Position numbers and translations under genes: made by a program. DNA of 64,000 bases from the NCBI RefSeq assembly GCF_041912895.1, contig NZ_JAYSGI010000001.1, positions 868,001 through 932,000 on the forward strand. The letters run 5' to 3'. Shown in pieces: positions 47,675 to 56,636 of the stretch (positions are counted from its first letter, which is position 1; the number at the start of each line of letters is the position of its first letter). The notes beneath the pieces are model-generated. The model was not told where the DNA came from. It saw nothing but the letters and a program-made list of their open reading frames with translations, and did not search any database. This stretch comes from Pelagerythrobacter sp041912895 (GTDB lineage Bacteria; Pseudomonadota; Alphaproteobacteria; Sphingomonadales; Sphingomonadaceae).

Positions 47675-47747
47675 CAGCGGACCATATCACGCGCTGGACG
47701 GAAATCGAAGCAGCGGGATCGCTCGATCGGCCAGCTCCCGTCCGAGG

Positions 47748-48050
47748 TTAAGGACGAGGCTCAGACTTTGGCCTACGAGACAGCCAGCGATAGAGCGGGC
47801 CGAAGCCCACCAGCGCCGCGCCGGCGAAAGGCAGCGCCACGACCCACAGGCGCACGCCGGTAACCCCCTCGGGACTCGCGATACTGATCGCGGCGGTCAT
47901 CGCGAGGCCGAGGCAGATCAGCAGCAGGCCCGTGAGCAACCGCACATGCGGCACCGGGCGCCCGCCGCGCGCCGGACCGAAGTCGCGCTCGTGCCGCGCG
48001 AACACGCCGATCAGCGGCAGCAATACTACGATGTAGAGCGCGAACCACAC
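47748..48050 (-). pseudogene. C-terminal segment of the acyltransferase gene, cut off by an in-frame amber codon
   Basis: About 100 residues (MWFALYIVVLLPLIGVFARHE ... SRRPKSEPRP) with three hydrophobic helices. It is in the same frame as the acyltransferase at 48063-49100, separated only by TAG and four codons (GARP). The combined sequence SAEW-stop-GARPVWFALYI reads like the usual AEWW..RPVW junction of acyltransferase family 3 proteins, so a TGG-to-TAG change is the simplest explanation. Its own start would be a GTG without a ribosome site. Readthrough or sequencing error are alternatives. Confidence 0.7.
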
Positions 48051-48062
48051 GGGCCGCGCCCC

Positions 48063-49100
48063 CTACCATTCGGCGCTCCCCGGCGCGGCGCGCAAGCCGA
48101 TCCCGCCGAGCAGCCATGCCGCGACCATCACCAGCACGAAAGCGGTCAGGTGCCAGAGATAGACCGTCATGATCATGCCGTTCATCAGCACGGTCGCGGT
48201 CCATACGCGCAGGTTGGCCAGCGTCCGCCGCCCGAGCGGTTCGAGCGCGAGGGCCAGCCCCGCCTGTGCCACGCCGAGCGCGAACAGAGCCAGCGTCGGC
48301 GGCATCGAGTTGGTCATGGCGGCCCCCGGCACGCCGATCATCGCTACCGGATAAGGCCCGTAGCCGACCAGCAGCGCCAGCGCCGCCAGACCGCCCGCGA
48401 ACAGTGCGAGCGCACGGGGCAAGCTGCCGAACCGCCCCTCGCGCCAGGCATATCCGAGTTGGTGGATACCGACCCAAACGAACAGGAAATTGGCGAAGTT
48501 TACATAGGGCACTCCGGCGACGAGCGTCAGCCCGTCCACCGCCACCGCGGCCAGCGCGAGCGCGGCGAAGCTGGCGAATCCGAACCGCTTCAACGCGCGC
48601 CATGTGATCGGGGTGAGCGCGGTGACCAGCAGGTACACCGCGAGGAACCACACCGGCACCAGCGCGAGCGAGGTCGCCAGCCGCACGATCTCGCGGCTCA
48701 CGCCCGCCTGCGTGCCGAAGAACGCGAACAGCGCCCATGCGAGCAGCACCGGGAAAACTGGATTTATCAGCCGCTGGATACGGCTGGCGAACCATTCGGC
48801 GTAGCTGCTTTCCCCCTTCTCGATCATCGCCGCCCAGCTCACGCCGTTGGAATAACCGCCGACGAGGAAGAAGATCGGCATGACCTGAAAGCCCCACGTC
48901 AGCCACTGGGTCCACGGCAGGATGCCGAGCAGGTGACCGCCCTGCACTTCGCCGGCGGCGTCGATGTAAGGCGCGGCGACCAGCCAGTGGCCGATCACCA
49001 CCGCGAGGATCGAGAAGGCGCGGAGGAAATCAACCCAGCGGTTGCGCTCGGGCGGCGCCTGCCGCGCCAGTTCCCGCGCCTTCGCCCACAATCCCGCCAT
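48063..49100 (-). CDS. Acyltransferase family 3 membrane protein, truncated by an in-frame TAG
   Basis: A 345-residue multi-spanning protein with about ten helices. NRWVDFLRAFSILAVVIGHW contains the catalytic His of the family, and FQVMPIFFLVGGYSNGVSW and VYLWHLTAFVL are further landmarks. Family members transfer acyl groups to surface sugars or lipids. The stop at 48063-48065 removes at least the last transmembrane helices that follow in frame (47748-48050). The remaining part may be non-functional. The start at 49100 (MAGLWAKARELA) is the first plausible one. It is divergent from argG. Confidence 0.75.
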   Translation of the reverse strand: MAGLWAKARELARQAPPERNRWVDFLRAFSILAVVIGHWLVAAPYIDAAGEVQGGHLLGILPWTQWLTWGFQVMPIFFLVGGYSNGVSWAAMIEKGESSYAEWFASRIQRLINPVFPVLLAWALFAFFGTQAGVSREIVRLATSLALVPVWFLAVYLLVTALTPITWRALKRFGFASFAALALAAVAVDGLTLVAGVPYVNFANFLFVWVGIHQLGYAWREGRFGSLPRALALFAGGLAALALLVGYGPYPVAMIGVPGAAMTNSMPPTLALFALGVAQAGLALALEPLGRRTLANLRVWTATVLMNGMIMTVYLWHLTAFVLVMVAAWLLGGIGLRAAPGSAEW

Positions 49101-49242
49101 AAGCCTGCGACCCCTTGCCCGTTCCGGCGCGGTTATAGGCACGCAAATGCTCCGGCCCCAAGGCGAACTTGTTTGCCCCGCCAGCTTCGCGCTGTTACCC
49201 GCGCGCCCGATTGATGGCCCGAGTGACGGAGTGCCCAGCAAT

Positions 49243-50457
49243 ATGTCCGAAGTGAAACGCGTCGTTCTCGCCTATTCGGGCGGCCTCGATACCAGCGTGA
49301 TCGCCAAGTGGCTCGAGGTCGAGCGCGGGCTGGAGGTCGTCACCTTCACCGCCGACCTCGGCCAGGGCGAGGAGATCGAACCCGCGCGCGAAAAGGCGCG
49401 GGCGATGGGCATCCCCGACAAGCACATCTTCATCGAGGATCTGCGCGAGGAGTTCGTACGCGACTTCGTATTCCCGATGATGCGCGCCAACGCCCGCTAC
49501 GAAGGCGATTACCTGCTCGGCACCTCCATCGCCCGCCCGCTGATTTCTAAGCGCCTGATCGAGATCGCGCGCGAGACCGGGGCCGACGCGATCGCCCACG
49601 GCGCGACCGGCAAGGGCAACGACCAGGTCCGTTTCGAGCTGTCGGCCTATGCGCTCGATCCCGACATCGTGGTGATCGCCCCGTGGCGCGAGTGGGACTT
49701 GGCCAGCCGCACCGCGCTGATCGCCTGGGCGGAAAAGCACCAGATCGCGGTGCCCAAGGACAAGCGCGGCGAAAGTCCGTTCTCGACTGACGCGAACCTC
49801 CTCCACACCTCGTCCGAGGGCAAAGTGCTCGAAGACCCTTGGGAAGAGACGCCCGACTACGTCTATTCGCGGACCGACCACCCGGAAGACGCGCCCGACA
49901 CGCCCGAATATATCGAGATCGAATTCGAACAAGGCGACGGGGTGGCGCTGAACGGCGAGGCGATGAGCCCCGCGACGCTGCTCGCCGCGCTCAACGATCT
50001 TGGGCGCAGGCACGGCATCGGCCGGCTCGATCTGGTCGAGAACCGCTTCGTGGGCATGAAGAGTCGCGGGATGTACGAGACGCCGGGCGGCGAGATCTAC
50101 GCCCGCGCGCATCGCGGGATCGAGCAGATCACGCTCGATCGCGGCGCGGCGCATCTGAAAGACGAGCTGATGCCGAAGTATGCCGAGCTGATCTACAACG
50201 GTTTCTGGTTCAGCCCCGAGCGCAAGATGCTGCAGGCGGCGATCGACCACAGCCAGCAGAAGGTGAGCGGCACCGTGCGGCTCAAGCTCTACAAGGGACT
50301 CGCGAGCGTGGTCGGACGCAAGTCGGCCAATTCGCTCTATTCCGAAGCGCATGTGACGTTCGAGGACGACGCCGGCGCTTACGACCAGGCGGACGCGGCG
50401 GGTTTCATCAAGCTCAACGCCCTGCGTCTGCGGTTGCTCGCCAATCGCGACCGGTAG
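49243..50457 (+). CDS. argG: Argininosuccinate synthase
   Basis: A 404-residue enzyme that joins citrulline and aspartate using ATP in arginine biosynthesis. The N-terminal P-loop is VVLAYSGGLDTSVIAKWL. Further motifs are GATGKGNDQVRFEL, the aspartate/citrulline-binding SPFSTDANLLHTSSEG and RGMYETPGGEIYARAH. The frame opens at 49042, but the family start is MSEVKRVVLAYSGG at 49243. Length is normal. The 143-bp divergent gap to the acyltransferase holds its promoter. Confidence 0.96.
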   Translation: MSEVKRVVLAYSGGLDTSVIAKWLEVERGLEVVTFTADLGQGEEIEPAREKARAMGIPDKHIFIEDLREEFVRDFVFPMMRANARYEGDYLLGTSIARPLISKRLIEIARETGADAIAHGATGKGNDQVRFELSAYALDPDIVVIAPWREWDLASRTALIAWAEKHQIAVPKDKRGESPFSTDANLLHTSSEGKVLEDPWEETPDYVYSRTDHPEDAPDTPEYIEIEFEQGDGVALNGEAMSPATLLAALNDLGRRHGIGRLDLVENRFVGMKSRGMYETPGGEIYARAHRGIEQITLDRGAAHLKDELMPKYAELIYNGFWFSPERKMLQAAIDHSQQKVSGTVRLKLYKGLASVVGRKSANSLYSEAHVTFEDDAGAYDQADAAGFIKLNALRLRLLANRDR

Positions 50458-50644
50458 AAAGCCAAGCGAATATTTTGCGGCGGGCCGTTGACTTATCCAC
50501 CCGCGTCCACAGCGAAATCGGGGGACAGTGGAAAACCCGGCCCTTGCAACCTTGCGCGACTCGGTTTCACGGCGCAGTCTCAGGACATCGAAAGGACATC
50601 GAAGAGTTCGAGTTTGACGATCTAACGATCTGATAACATTAAAA

Positions 50645-51088
50645 TTCTTCAAGTCATTTCGACGTGGCGGCAGCTGTCCGCGCGGTCTTCGATGGATACC
50701 TGCAAAAGGCTTCGGCCCGATGCAAGTGGACCGTTCGAGAAGGACGCGAAAGCAATGCCGTCATGGGCCGGACGATCCGGTCGGCAGTCGAGGATTTGCG
50801 AGGTGCGGGCCTTCGGGCGCAAGTCTTGCGGAACGGTTCGAGACGACCGATTACCAGCGATCGACCGGTCTCGGAACCGCCGGAAGGCTGGTCTGCGGTT
50901 TTCGAACCGCGATCGCCCACGACGGAACCGGATGCCGGTGCGAGCGCCGGTGACGGATGCGGTTGGCCCGGTTCGCCGGATCGCCGCGGAAACACCGGGC
51001 GCCAAGCGCTTCCGGAACGGTTCGCCGGGAAGGAAGACCACGCATCGGTGAGAGTGGGGTCGGCAGCTATGCCGGCCCCATTTCTTTT
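50645..51088 (+). ncRNA. Candidate structured non-coding RNA (unrecognised)
   Basis: A plus-strand unit of about 440 nt bounded by a possible promoter (TTGACG at 50614, weak -10 at 50637) and a clear intrinsic terminator. It contains GGTTCGAGAC (about 50835-50844) pairing with GTCTCGGAACC (about 50868-50878, one bulge). A perfect GCGGTT-TTCG-AACCGC hairpin lies about 50895-50910, and there are further CGGTTCG-type repeats. It does not show the conserved cores of RNase P RNA or tmRNA. It could instead be a decayed gene; the hairpins and terminator favour RNA. Confidence 0.3.
51055..51088 (+). terminator. Intrinsic terminator in the gene-poor interval
   Basis: TGGGGTCGGCA (51055-51065) pairs with TGCCGGCCCCA (51070-51080) through one G-U pair and a GCTA loop, then TTTCTTTT. 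It is not linked to any upstream plus-strand protein gene closer than argG (600 bp away). Confidence 0.8.
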
Positions 51089-51289
51089 GCCCCTTCGACA
51101 TGCCAGCGGTCCGGCCCGGGCAGACGCGTCGCGGGCGACCGAATCGCCCGGCCTAGACCTTTCTCATTCGCCGAAAACGAGACGGCGTCACCGCGATTCG
51201 AACGCAGGAAGTTCCCCAAAGCGCGACGAGTTGAACCCGAATCGGGATGGGTGGCCGCCAAGGTGGTGCCTCCGTTATTCCCCGTCCGG

Positions 51290-51295
51290 TATAGC
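51290..51295 (+). promoter_or_regulatory. -10 element of rlpA (near-leaderless)
   Basis: TATAGC at 51290-51295 lies 10 nt before the rlpA ATG at 51306. No Shine-Dalgarno is visible and the -35 is weak. The spacing matches smpB and rlmN. Confidence 0.45.
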
Positions 51296-51305
51296 CGCCG
51301 CCATT

Positions 51306-51830
51306 ATGGACGGGTCGATAAACGTTCGCCGCTTGCCGGCTCGCAAGCTCGCCGCCTTCGCCGCGGCGTTGGTGCTGACTGCCCCCGCTGGCGGCCCCGC
51401 GCTCGCCGATACGGGCGCGAAAGCCGATGCGTTTGAGGCGAACTTCGTCCACCTGCCTGCCAACTCGATCGCCATCGCTCCGGCCGCCGGTGCGGTGGAC
51501 GTAACTGCGATCGAACCGGCGGTCGAGGAAGCGGGCGAAGTGCTCGGCTCGGGTGTCGCTTCGTATTACGGGCGCCGCTTCGCCGGCCGCCCCACCGCCA
51601 GCGGAGAGCGGTTCGATCCCGGACAACTCACTGCCGCGCATCGCACGCTGCCGTTCGGCAGCAAAGTGCGGGTGACCAATCCGCGCAACGGCAAGTCGGT
51701 CGTGGTGCGGATCAACGATCGCGGGCCGTTCCACAAGGGCCGCATGATCGACGTATCGCGCGCTGCCGCGGACGAACTCGGCCTGGTGCAGCGCGGCCAT
51801 GGCACGGTCGATCTCGTCCTGCTCGACTGA
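51306..51830 (+). CDS. rlpA: RlpA-family septal ring lytic transglycosylase-like protein
   Basis: A 174-residue exported protein. A signal peptide (AAFAAALVLTAPAGGPALA) is followed by a short linker and the double-psi beta-barrel domain: GVASYYGRRFAGRPTASGERF, then TAAHRTLPFGSKVRVTNP and VVVRINDRGPFHKGRMIDVS, with the Asp in NDRGPF. RlpA cleaves or binds denuded peptidoglycan at the division septum. It lacks the SPOR domain found in many homologs. The ATG at 51306 follows a TATAGC -10. Confidence 0.88.
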   Translation: MDGSINVRRLPARKLAAFAAALVLTAPAGGPALADTGAKADAFEANFVHLPANSIAIAPAAGAVDVTAIEPAVEEAGEVLGSGVASYYGRRFAGRPTASGERFDPGQLTAAHRTLPFGSKVRVTNPRNGKSVVVRINDRGPFHKGRMIDVSRAAADELGLVQRGHGTVDLVLLD

Positions 51831-51866
51831 ACGCGCGGCCACCCCCGACCACATTCGCATCGCCGG

Positions 51867-51903
51867 AAAAAACAGGGGCCCCCGCGCATGGCGGAGGCCC
51901 CTG
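51867..51903 (-). terminator. Strong intrinsic terminator downstream of ubiA
   Basis: CAGGGGCC (51873-51880) and GGCCCCTG (51896-51903) pair, extended by CGC/GCG near the loop. On the minus strand the stem is followed by TTTTTT (51872-51867). It lies about 210 bp after the ubiA stop, leaving a long 3' UTR or a separate small transcript. Confidence 0.85.
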
Positions 51904-52112
51904 CCGCTCGTCGGCCTCGGTGGTGACGCCGGCGGGCTAGCCGGGATGGCAAGGAGGCGACGCGCAGACTTTTCGAGGGAGGGGGGAGAAGAAGGCCGCG
52001 CGCCGCCTCTCCCCGCACCAACCATGGCGGTGCGAAAGGGGGTCCAGTCTTAGCGGCGGGTCGTGCGCGGGATGCGATGGCCCCGCCGGGTTCATCGATG
52101 CGACAGGTGAAC

Positions 52113-53015
52113 CTAGGCGTTGCCCACGACGTAGCAGGCCGCGGCCACCAGCGCTCCGGCCCAGCGATTGGCGCGAAACCGCTCGAGCGGATTGGCGGGG
52201 TCCGCCGGATCGAGCGACGCGACCTGCCAGCCGAGATGCAGTGCGGCGGGCACGAGCGCGAGCAGCGCGACCCAGTCCGCGCGCAGCAGCCAGAACGCCA
52301 GCCCCCAGAGCGCGAGCGCGCCGAGGTAGAACACCGTCACGCCGCCGCGCACCCGGCCACCGAGCCGCAGCGCCGACGAGCGGATGCCGACCAGCGCGTC
52401 GTCCTCGCGATCCTGCAGGGCATAGATCGTGTCGTAGCCGATCACCCACAGCACGCAGCCGGCGTAGAGCGCTGCGAGCACCTCCCAGTTATCGCCGCGC
52501 AGGGCGATCCACCCGACCGGCGCGCCCCAGCTGAACACCAGCCCGAGCCACGCCTGCGGCCACCATGTGATCCGCTTCATGAAAGGATAGGCGGCGACCA
52601 GCGCGAGGCTCGCCAGTGCGACGACCTGCGCTTGCCAACGAAGCTGGAACAGCACGATGAGGCCGACCGCGCACAGCGCGCCGAGCCAGGCCCACGCGAG
52701 CGTCTGCGAAATCCGTCCGCTGGCGACCGGCCGCACCGCGGTACGCGCCACCTGCCGGTCGAGATCTGCATCGACGATATCGTTGTAGACGCACCCCGCC
52801 CCGCGCATCGCCACGGCGCCAAGCAGCAGCCAGAGGAGCAAGCCGATCTGCCACCCGGCGCCGGCCAGCCACAGCCCGAACGCGCAGGGCCAGAACAGCA
52901 GCCACCAGCCGATTGGCCGGTCGAACCGGGCAAGCTGCGCGAGGTCGCGCGGCACCTGCGGCAGGCGCGCGACCAGGCCGCGATGCTCGCTGTCGGGGAC
53001 GATCTGATCGGTCAC
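52113..53015 (-). CDS. ubiA: 4-hydroxybenzoate polyprenyltransferase
   Basis: A 300-residue inner-membrane prenyltransferase of ubiquinone synthesis. The two Asp-rich motifs are CVYNDIVDADLDRQVART (NDxxDxxxD) and YALQDREDDALVGIRSSA (DxxxD), with RPIGWWLLFWP near the N-terminus and eight to nine transmembrane helices. It attaches the polyprenyl chain to 4-hydroxybenzoate. The start is ATG 53015. It is divergent from rsmE (39-bp gap). A 282-bp stretch with no gene follows, ending in a strong terminator. Confidence 0.94.
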   Translation of the reverse strand: MTDQIVPDSEHRGLVARLPQVPRDLAQLARFDRPIGWWLLFWPCAFGLWLAGAGWQIGLLLWLLLGAVAMRGAGCVYNDIVDADLDRQVARTAVRPVASGRISQTLAWAWLGALCAVGLIVLFQLRWQAQVVALASLALVAAYPFMKRITWWPQAWLGLVFSWGAPVGWIALRGDNWEVLAALYAGCVLWVIGYDTIYALQDREDDALVGIRSSALRLGGRVRGGVTVFYLGALALWGLAFWLLRADWVALLALVPAALHLGWQVASLDPADPANPLERFRANRWAGALVAAACYVVGNA

Positions 53016-53054
53016 GGCTTGTCCCCTACCGCCCGGCGTGGCACCTGCCTAGCC

Positions 53055-53807
53055 ATGCCCGCCACCCCCGCCTGGCCACCGCGCAGCGCACCGCGGCTGT
53101 TCGTCCCGCCACCGCTGGCGCAGGGCGTGGCGATCGCGGTCGAGGGCAATCAGGCGAACTATCTCGCCAAGGTCATGCGCGTGGCGCCGGGCGACGCGGT
53201 GATTCTGTGCGACGACGCGACCGGCGAATGGGCGGCAAAAGTGATCGAAGCGGGCAAGCGCGCGGTCGTGCTCGAGCCGGTCGAGCTGCTGCGCGGGCGC
53301 GAGGCGGTGCCGGACCTGTGGCTGTGCCCCGCGCTGCTCAAGAAGGATCGCTTCGACATGGTGCTGGAGAAGGCGACCGAATTGGGCGTCGCCGCGATCC
53401 GCCCGCTCGTGACGCGCCGCTGCGTGGCCGACAAACTCAACCTCGATCGGGCGCGCACCGTCACGATCGAGGCCGCCGAGCAATGCGCGCGCACCGCCCT
53501 GCCCGACGTCTCCGAGCCGGTGAAGCTGGCCGGGCTGCTGCGCGACTGGCCGGAAGATCGGGCGCTGTTCTTCGCCAACGAACTTGGCGGTGCACCGGCT
53601 GCGGAGGCGTTCTCGCAGCGGGGCAAGGCCGCCATCCTGATTGGCCCCGAAGGCGGTTTCGACGACGAGGAACGCGCGGCCATCCGCGCGCTGCCGCAAG
53701 CCGTGCCGATCTCGCTCGGCCCGCGTATCCTGCGCGGGGAAACCGCCGCCATCGCGGCACTGGCGGTGTGGATGGCGAGCGCGGGCGACTGGCGCGGCGA
53801 AGAATAA
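53055..53807 (+). CDS. rsmE: 16S rRNA (uracil1498-N3)-methyltransferase
   Basis: A 250-residue SPOUT methyltransferase. The N-terminal PUA-like segment has LFVPPPLAQG and ANYLAKVMRVAPGD. The SAM-knot domain has KDRFDMVLEKATELGVAAIRP, LIGPEGGFDDEE and SLGPRILRGETAAIAAL, which are the RsmE signatures. The start ATG at 53055 has no strong ribosome site. It is 41 bp upstream of gshA on the same strand. Confidence 0.94.
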   Translation: MPATPAWPPRSAPRLFVPPPLAQGVAIAVEGNQANYLAKVMRVAPGDAVILCDDATGEWAAKVIEAGKRAVVLEPVELLRGREAVPDLWLCPALLKKDRFDMVLEKATELGVAAIRPLVTRRCVADKLNLDRARTVTIEAAEQCARTALPDVSEPVKLAGLLRDWPEDRALFFANELGGAPAAEAFSQRGKAAILIGPEGGFDDEERAAIRALPQAVPISLGPRILRGETAAIAALAVWMASAGDWRGEE

Positions 53808-53848
53808 ATTCCTTCCCACGCAAGGTCCGGTTTCCTAACTGAGCCGGC

Positions 53849-55219
53849 ATGAGCACGCGCGACACCTCGACCACCGACGATCCGATCATCGAATCGCGCG
53901 ACCAGCTCGTCGCGCCGATGCAGGCGGGCGAGAAACCCAAGAGCGCCTGGCGCATCGGGACCGAGCACGAAAAGCTGGTCTACAAGCGCAGCGATTTCCG
54001 CGCACCCAGTTACGACGAAGACTGCGGTATCCGCGATATCCTGCTGAATTTGCGGCAGTTCGGCTGGGAGCCGGTCGAGGAAGGCGGCAAAGTCATCGCG
54101 ATGCGCGGGAGCGACGGCACCGTCAGCCTCGAGCCCGCGGGCCAGCTCGAACTGTCGGGCGCGCCGCTGGAAAATCTGCACGAGACCTGCAACGAGACCG
54201 GCCGCCATCTGGAGCAGGTGAAGGCGATCGGGGAATGCTGCGGGGTCGGCTTTCTTGGCCTCGGCATGTGGCCCGACAAGACGCGCGAAGCGCTGCCGGT
54301 GATGCCCAAGGGCCGCTACGCGATCATGATGCGGCACATGCCGCGCGTGGGCAGCCTCGGCCTCGACATGATGCTGCGGACCTGCACGATCCAGGTCAAC
54401 CTCGACTATGGCAGCGAGGCGGACATGGCGAAGAAGTTCCGCGTCGGCCTCGCGCTCCAGCCGCTCGCCACGGCGCTGTTCGCCAATTCGCCGTTCACCG
54501 AAGGCAAGCCCAACGGCTTCCTCAGCTATCGCAGCCACATCTGGTCGGACACCGACCCGCACCGCACCGGCATGCTGCCCTTCGTGTTCGAGGACGGCTT
54601 CGGCTACGAACGCTGGACCGACTACATGCTCGACGTGCCGATGTACTTCGTCTTCCGCGACGGGAAATACATCGACGCCGCCGGGCAGAGCTTCCGCGAT
54701 TTCCTGCGCGGCGAGCTGCCCGCGCTGCCGGGCGAGAAGCCGCGCCAGTCGGACTGGTGGGACCACCTTTCCACCGCCTTCCCCGAAGTGCGGCTCAAGA
54801 GCTTCCTCGAGATGCGCGGCGCCGATGGCGGCCCGTGGAACCGCATCTGCGCCCTGCCCGCCTTCTGGGTCGGCCTGCTCTACGATCAGGCCGCGCTCGA
54901 CGCGGCGTGGGATCTGGTCAAGCACTGGTCGATGGAGGAGCGCGAGGCGCTGCGCAATGCGGTGCCGAAACTCGCACTCGATGCGCCGCTGCCCGGTGGC
55001 GGCAAGCTGCATGACATCGCGCACGAGGTGCTGGCGATCTCGCGTGCGGGCCTCGCCGCGCGCGCGCGGCTGAACACCGGGGGCGACAACGAAACCGGGT
55101 TCCTCGAAACGCTCGACGAGATCGTCGCCAGCGGCAAGGTGCCCGCGCAACGCCTGCTGGATCTCTACCACGGCGAATGGGCGGGCGACGTCAGCCGCGT
55201 CTACGAGCAGAGCTTCTAG
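53849..55219 (+). CDS. gshA: Glutamate-cysteine ligase (plant/alphaproteobacterial type)
   Basis: A 456-residue enzyme, the first step of glutathione synthesis. RIGTEHEKLVYKRSDFRAPS, VSLEPAGQLELSGAPLENLHE and MMRHMPRVGSLGLDMMLRTC are diagnostic of the plant/alphaproteobacterial branch, distinct from E. coli GshA. PNGFLSYRSHIWSDTDPHRTG is another landmark. A regulatory disulfide is not obvious. It follows rsmE at 41 bp and ends 1 bp from the convergent membrane-protein stop at 55221. Confidence 0.95.
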   Translation: MSTRDTSTTDDPIIESRDQLVAPMQAGEKPKSAWRIGTEHEKLVYKRSDFRAPSYDEDCGIRDILLNLRQFGWEPVEEGGKVIAMRGSDGTVSLEPAGQLELSGAPLENLHETCNETGRHLEQVKAIGECCGVGFLGLGMWPDKTREALPVMPKGRYAIMMRHMPRVGSLGLDMMLRTCTIQVNLDYGSEADMAKKFRVGLALQPLATALFANSPFTEGKPNGFLSYRSHIWSDTDPHRTGMLPFVFEDGFGYERWTDYMLDVPMYFVFRDGKYIDAAGQSFRDFLRGELPALPGEKPRQSDWWDHLSTAFPEVRLKSFLEMRGADGGPWNRICALPAFWVGLLYDQAALDAAWDLVKHWSMEEREALRNAVPKLALDAPLPGGGKLHDIAHEVLAISRAGLAARARLNTGGDNETGFLETLDEIVASGKVPAQRLLDLYHGEWAGDVSRVYEQSF

Positions 55220-55220
55220 G

Positions 55221-56576
55221 CTACTCCGCCGGTTGCACCATCGCGCCGCCGCGCGGGCGCAGGCGCTTCGCCAGCGCGGTCAGCGGCCGGGTCAGCAGGC
55301 CGTGCCGTTCCATCCAGGCGTGGTATTCACGGTATTTCGCGTCCTCGCCCAGCAGGTGCGCTTCCTCGGTCTTGGCGCGCCAGAAATAGATCGCGCTGAT
55401 GCAGGCGAGGAAGAACGTGTTGCGCACCATGTCGACCGGCGATCCGCTCGATACAAGAAACGGCAGGGTCGAACACCACCAGAACAGGTTCTTCGACACG
55501 TAGGCGGGATGGCGGGTGAAGCGGTACGGGCCGTTCGTCAGCACGCCACGATAGGTGAGATTGGAAAAGCGTAAGCCGAACGCGACCGTCGCCCAGGCGT
55601 AAAACGCGGTCAACAGCGCGAGCCACCCGGCCCAGAGCCACAGCAGCGCCGGATGCCCGGCCAGCCAGTGCCCCCAACCCGGCGTATTCACCTCGTAGGC
55701 CAGGATGCCGTCCGCGCCCATGAAGGCATAGACGAACGGCGGATAGCAGATCAGCGCCGCAAGCCACCCCGCGAGAAACGGGTTGCCGCTGCGAATATGC
55801 GCATCGAGCGGGCGGAAAGTCATCAGATAGCCGACCGTGCCGATCTGCACGTCGATCACGAACAGCAGGCCGATCAGGACGCCACCGATCGCCACCGGAT
55901 CGCGCAGGGCCTGCGCCAGATCGGCCTCCACCACCACGGCGAAACCGCCGGGCAGGATCGAGATCATAAATGCGCCGAAGAACCCCTTGATGATCCACGC
56001 GCGCCAGTGCTTCTTGACCTGCTCGGCATCCCAGCCCGCCCGATGCAGCAGCATCGCGCCGAAGTGCCATGCGTTATCGCGCGGCTCCACCAGCCGCCGG
56101 TCGAGCCACAGCACGTAAGGCACCGAAAGCACCACCAACGGAACCACTGCGGCTGCCAGCACCTCCATCGCGAACAGGTATTGCCCGCGCCAGTACCAGC
56201 GTGCGATGCAGTAGAGCCCGGCGATGATCGCCCAGGTGGCCCACAGGCCCGCGAGCTTGATCGCCGAGTCGCCGATCACTTCGGCCAACGGCCGCTTGCG
56301 ATGCCAGTCGATCCCGGTCGACGGGTTGCGATGCACCTTGTCGACCAGCACCGACCATGCAGCCATCGGCGCGGCGGAGAAGAACAGCGCGGCGAGCGCG
56401 GCGTAAGGGCCGGACATCGGCGCGCGCGGGCCGGGCAACGCGAAGGCGTCGGCGAATTGCGGCCAGTTACGGCAGAACACGATCCATGCGAGCAGTCCGA
56501 GCAGCCCGGCGAAGCCCACCCCCGCCGAAACGTCGCTCGCAGGCGGGGCTTTCGCAGCTGTTGGATGCGCGCTCAT
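55221..56576 (-). CDS. Isoprenylcysteine carboxyl-methyltransferase-like membrane protein
   Basis: A 451-residue integral membrane protein with about ten helices. GPYRFTRHPAYVSKNLFWW and the C-terminal RAKTEEAHLLGEDAKYREYH carry the ICMT/PEMT SAM-binding motifs (RHPxY and EExxL...Y). The N-terminal 270 residues are extra membrane helices unlike short NnrU or ICMT proteins. It probably methylates a lipid or a membrane-bound substrate, which is unknown. The start has no obvious strong ribosome site. It is downstream of bamB on the same strand. Confidence 0.78.
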   Translation of the reverse strand: MSAHPTAAKAPPASDVSAGVGFAGLLGLLAWIVFCRNWPQFADAFALPGPRAPMSGPYAALAALFFSAAPMAAWSVLVDKVHRNPSTGIDWHRKRPLAEVIGDSAIKLAGLWATWAIIAGLYCIARWYWRGQYLFAMEVLAAAVVPLVVLSVPYVLWLDRRLVEPRDNAWHFGAMLLHRAGWDAEQVKKHWRAWIIKGFFGAFMISILPGGFAVVVEADLAQALRDPVAIGGVLIGLLFVIDVQIGTVGYLMTFRPLDAHIRSGNPFLAGWLAALICYPPFVYAFMGADGILAYEVNTPGWGHWLAGHPALLWLWAGWLALLTAFYAWATVAFGLRFSNLTYRGVLTNGPYRFTRHPAYVSKNLFWWCSTLPFLVSSGSPVDMVRNTFFLACISAIYFWRAKTEEAHLLGEDAKYREYHAWMERHGLLTRPLTALAKRLRPRGGAMVQPAE

Positions 56577-56636
56577 CGTGAGCCGCGCGATAGCCCGAAA
56601 GGGTTAAGGAGCGGGTAAGGCCTTAGGGTCCTGACC

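Larger units (their letters stand above)
50458..51305. other. 848-bp interval without a supported protein gene
   Basis: No open frame here has a credible start or recognisable family. The longest one (50664-51830, plus strand) simply reads into rlpA. Codon usage does not look like the neighbours. The left part (50500-50660) is AT-richer, with a tandem GGACATCGAA (50582-50602) and a promoter-like TTGACG/CATTAA pair (50614-50642). The right part has several hairpins and ends in a plus-strand terminator (51055-51088). A structured RNA is the best explanation I can offer for part of it. Confidence 0.5.

Noticed and set aside
47586..49214. 542-codon open frame opposite the acyltransferase
   Set aside because: Antisense to a recognisable membrane protein; His/Arg-rich composition.
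50493..50501. DnaA-box-like TTATCCACC after argG
   Set aside because: One mismatched copy only, with no cluster of boxes or usual origin neighbours, so an origin is not supported.
50664..51305. N-terminal extension of rlpA
   Set aside because: It would put a signal peptide at residue about 215 and read through hairpins and a terminator. The start at 51306 fits a -10 element and the signal peptide.
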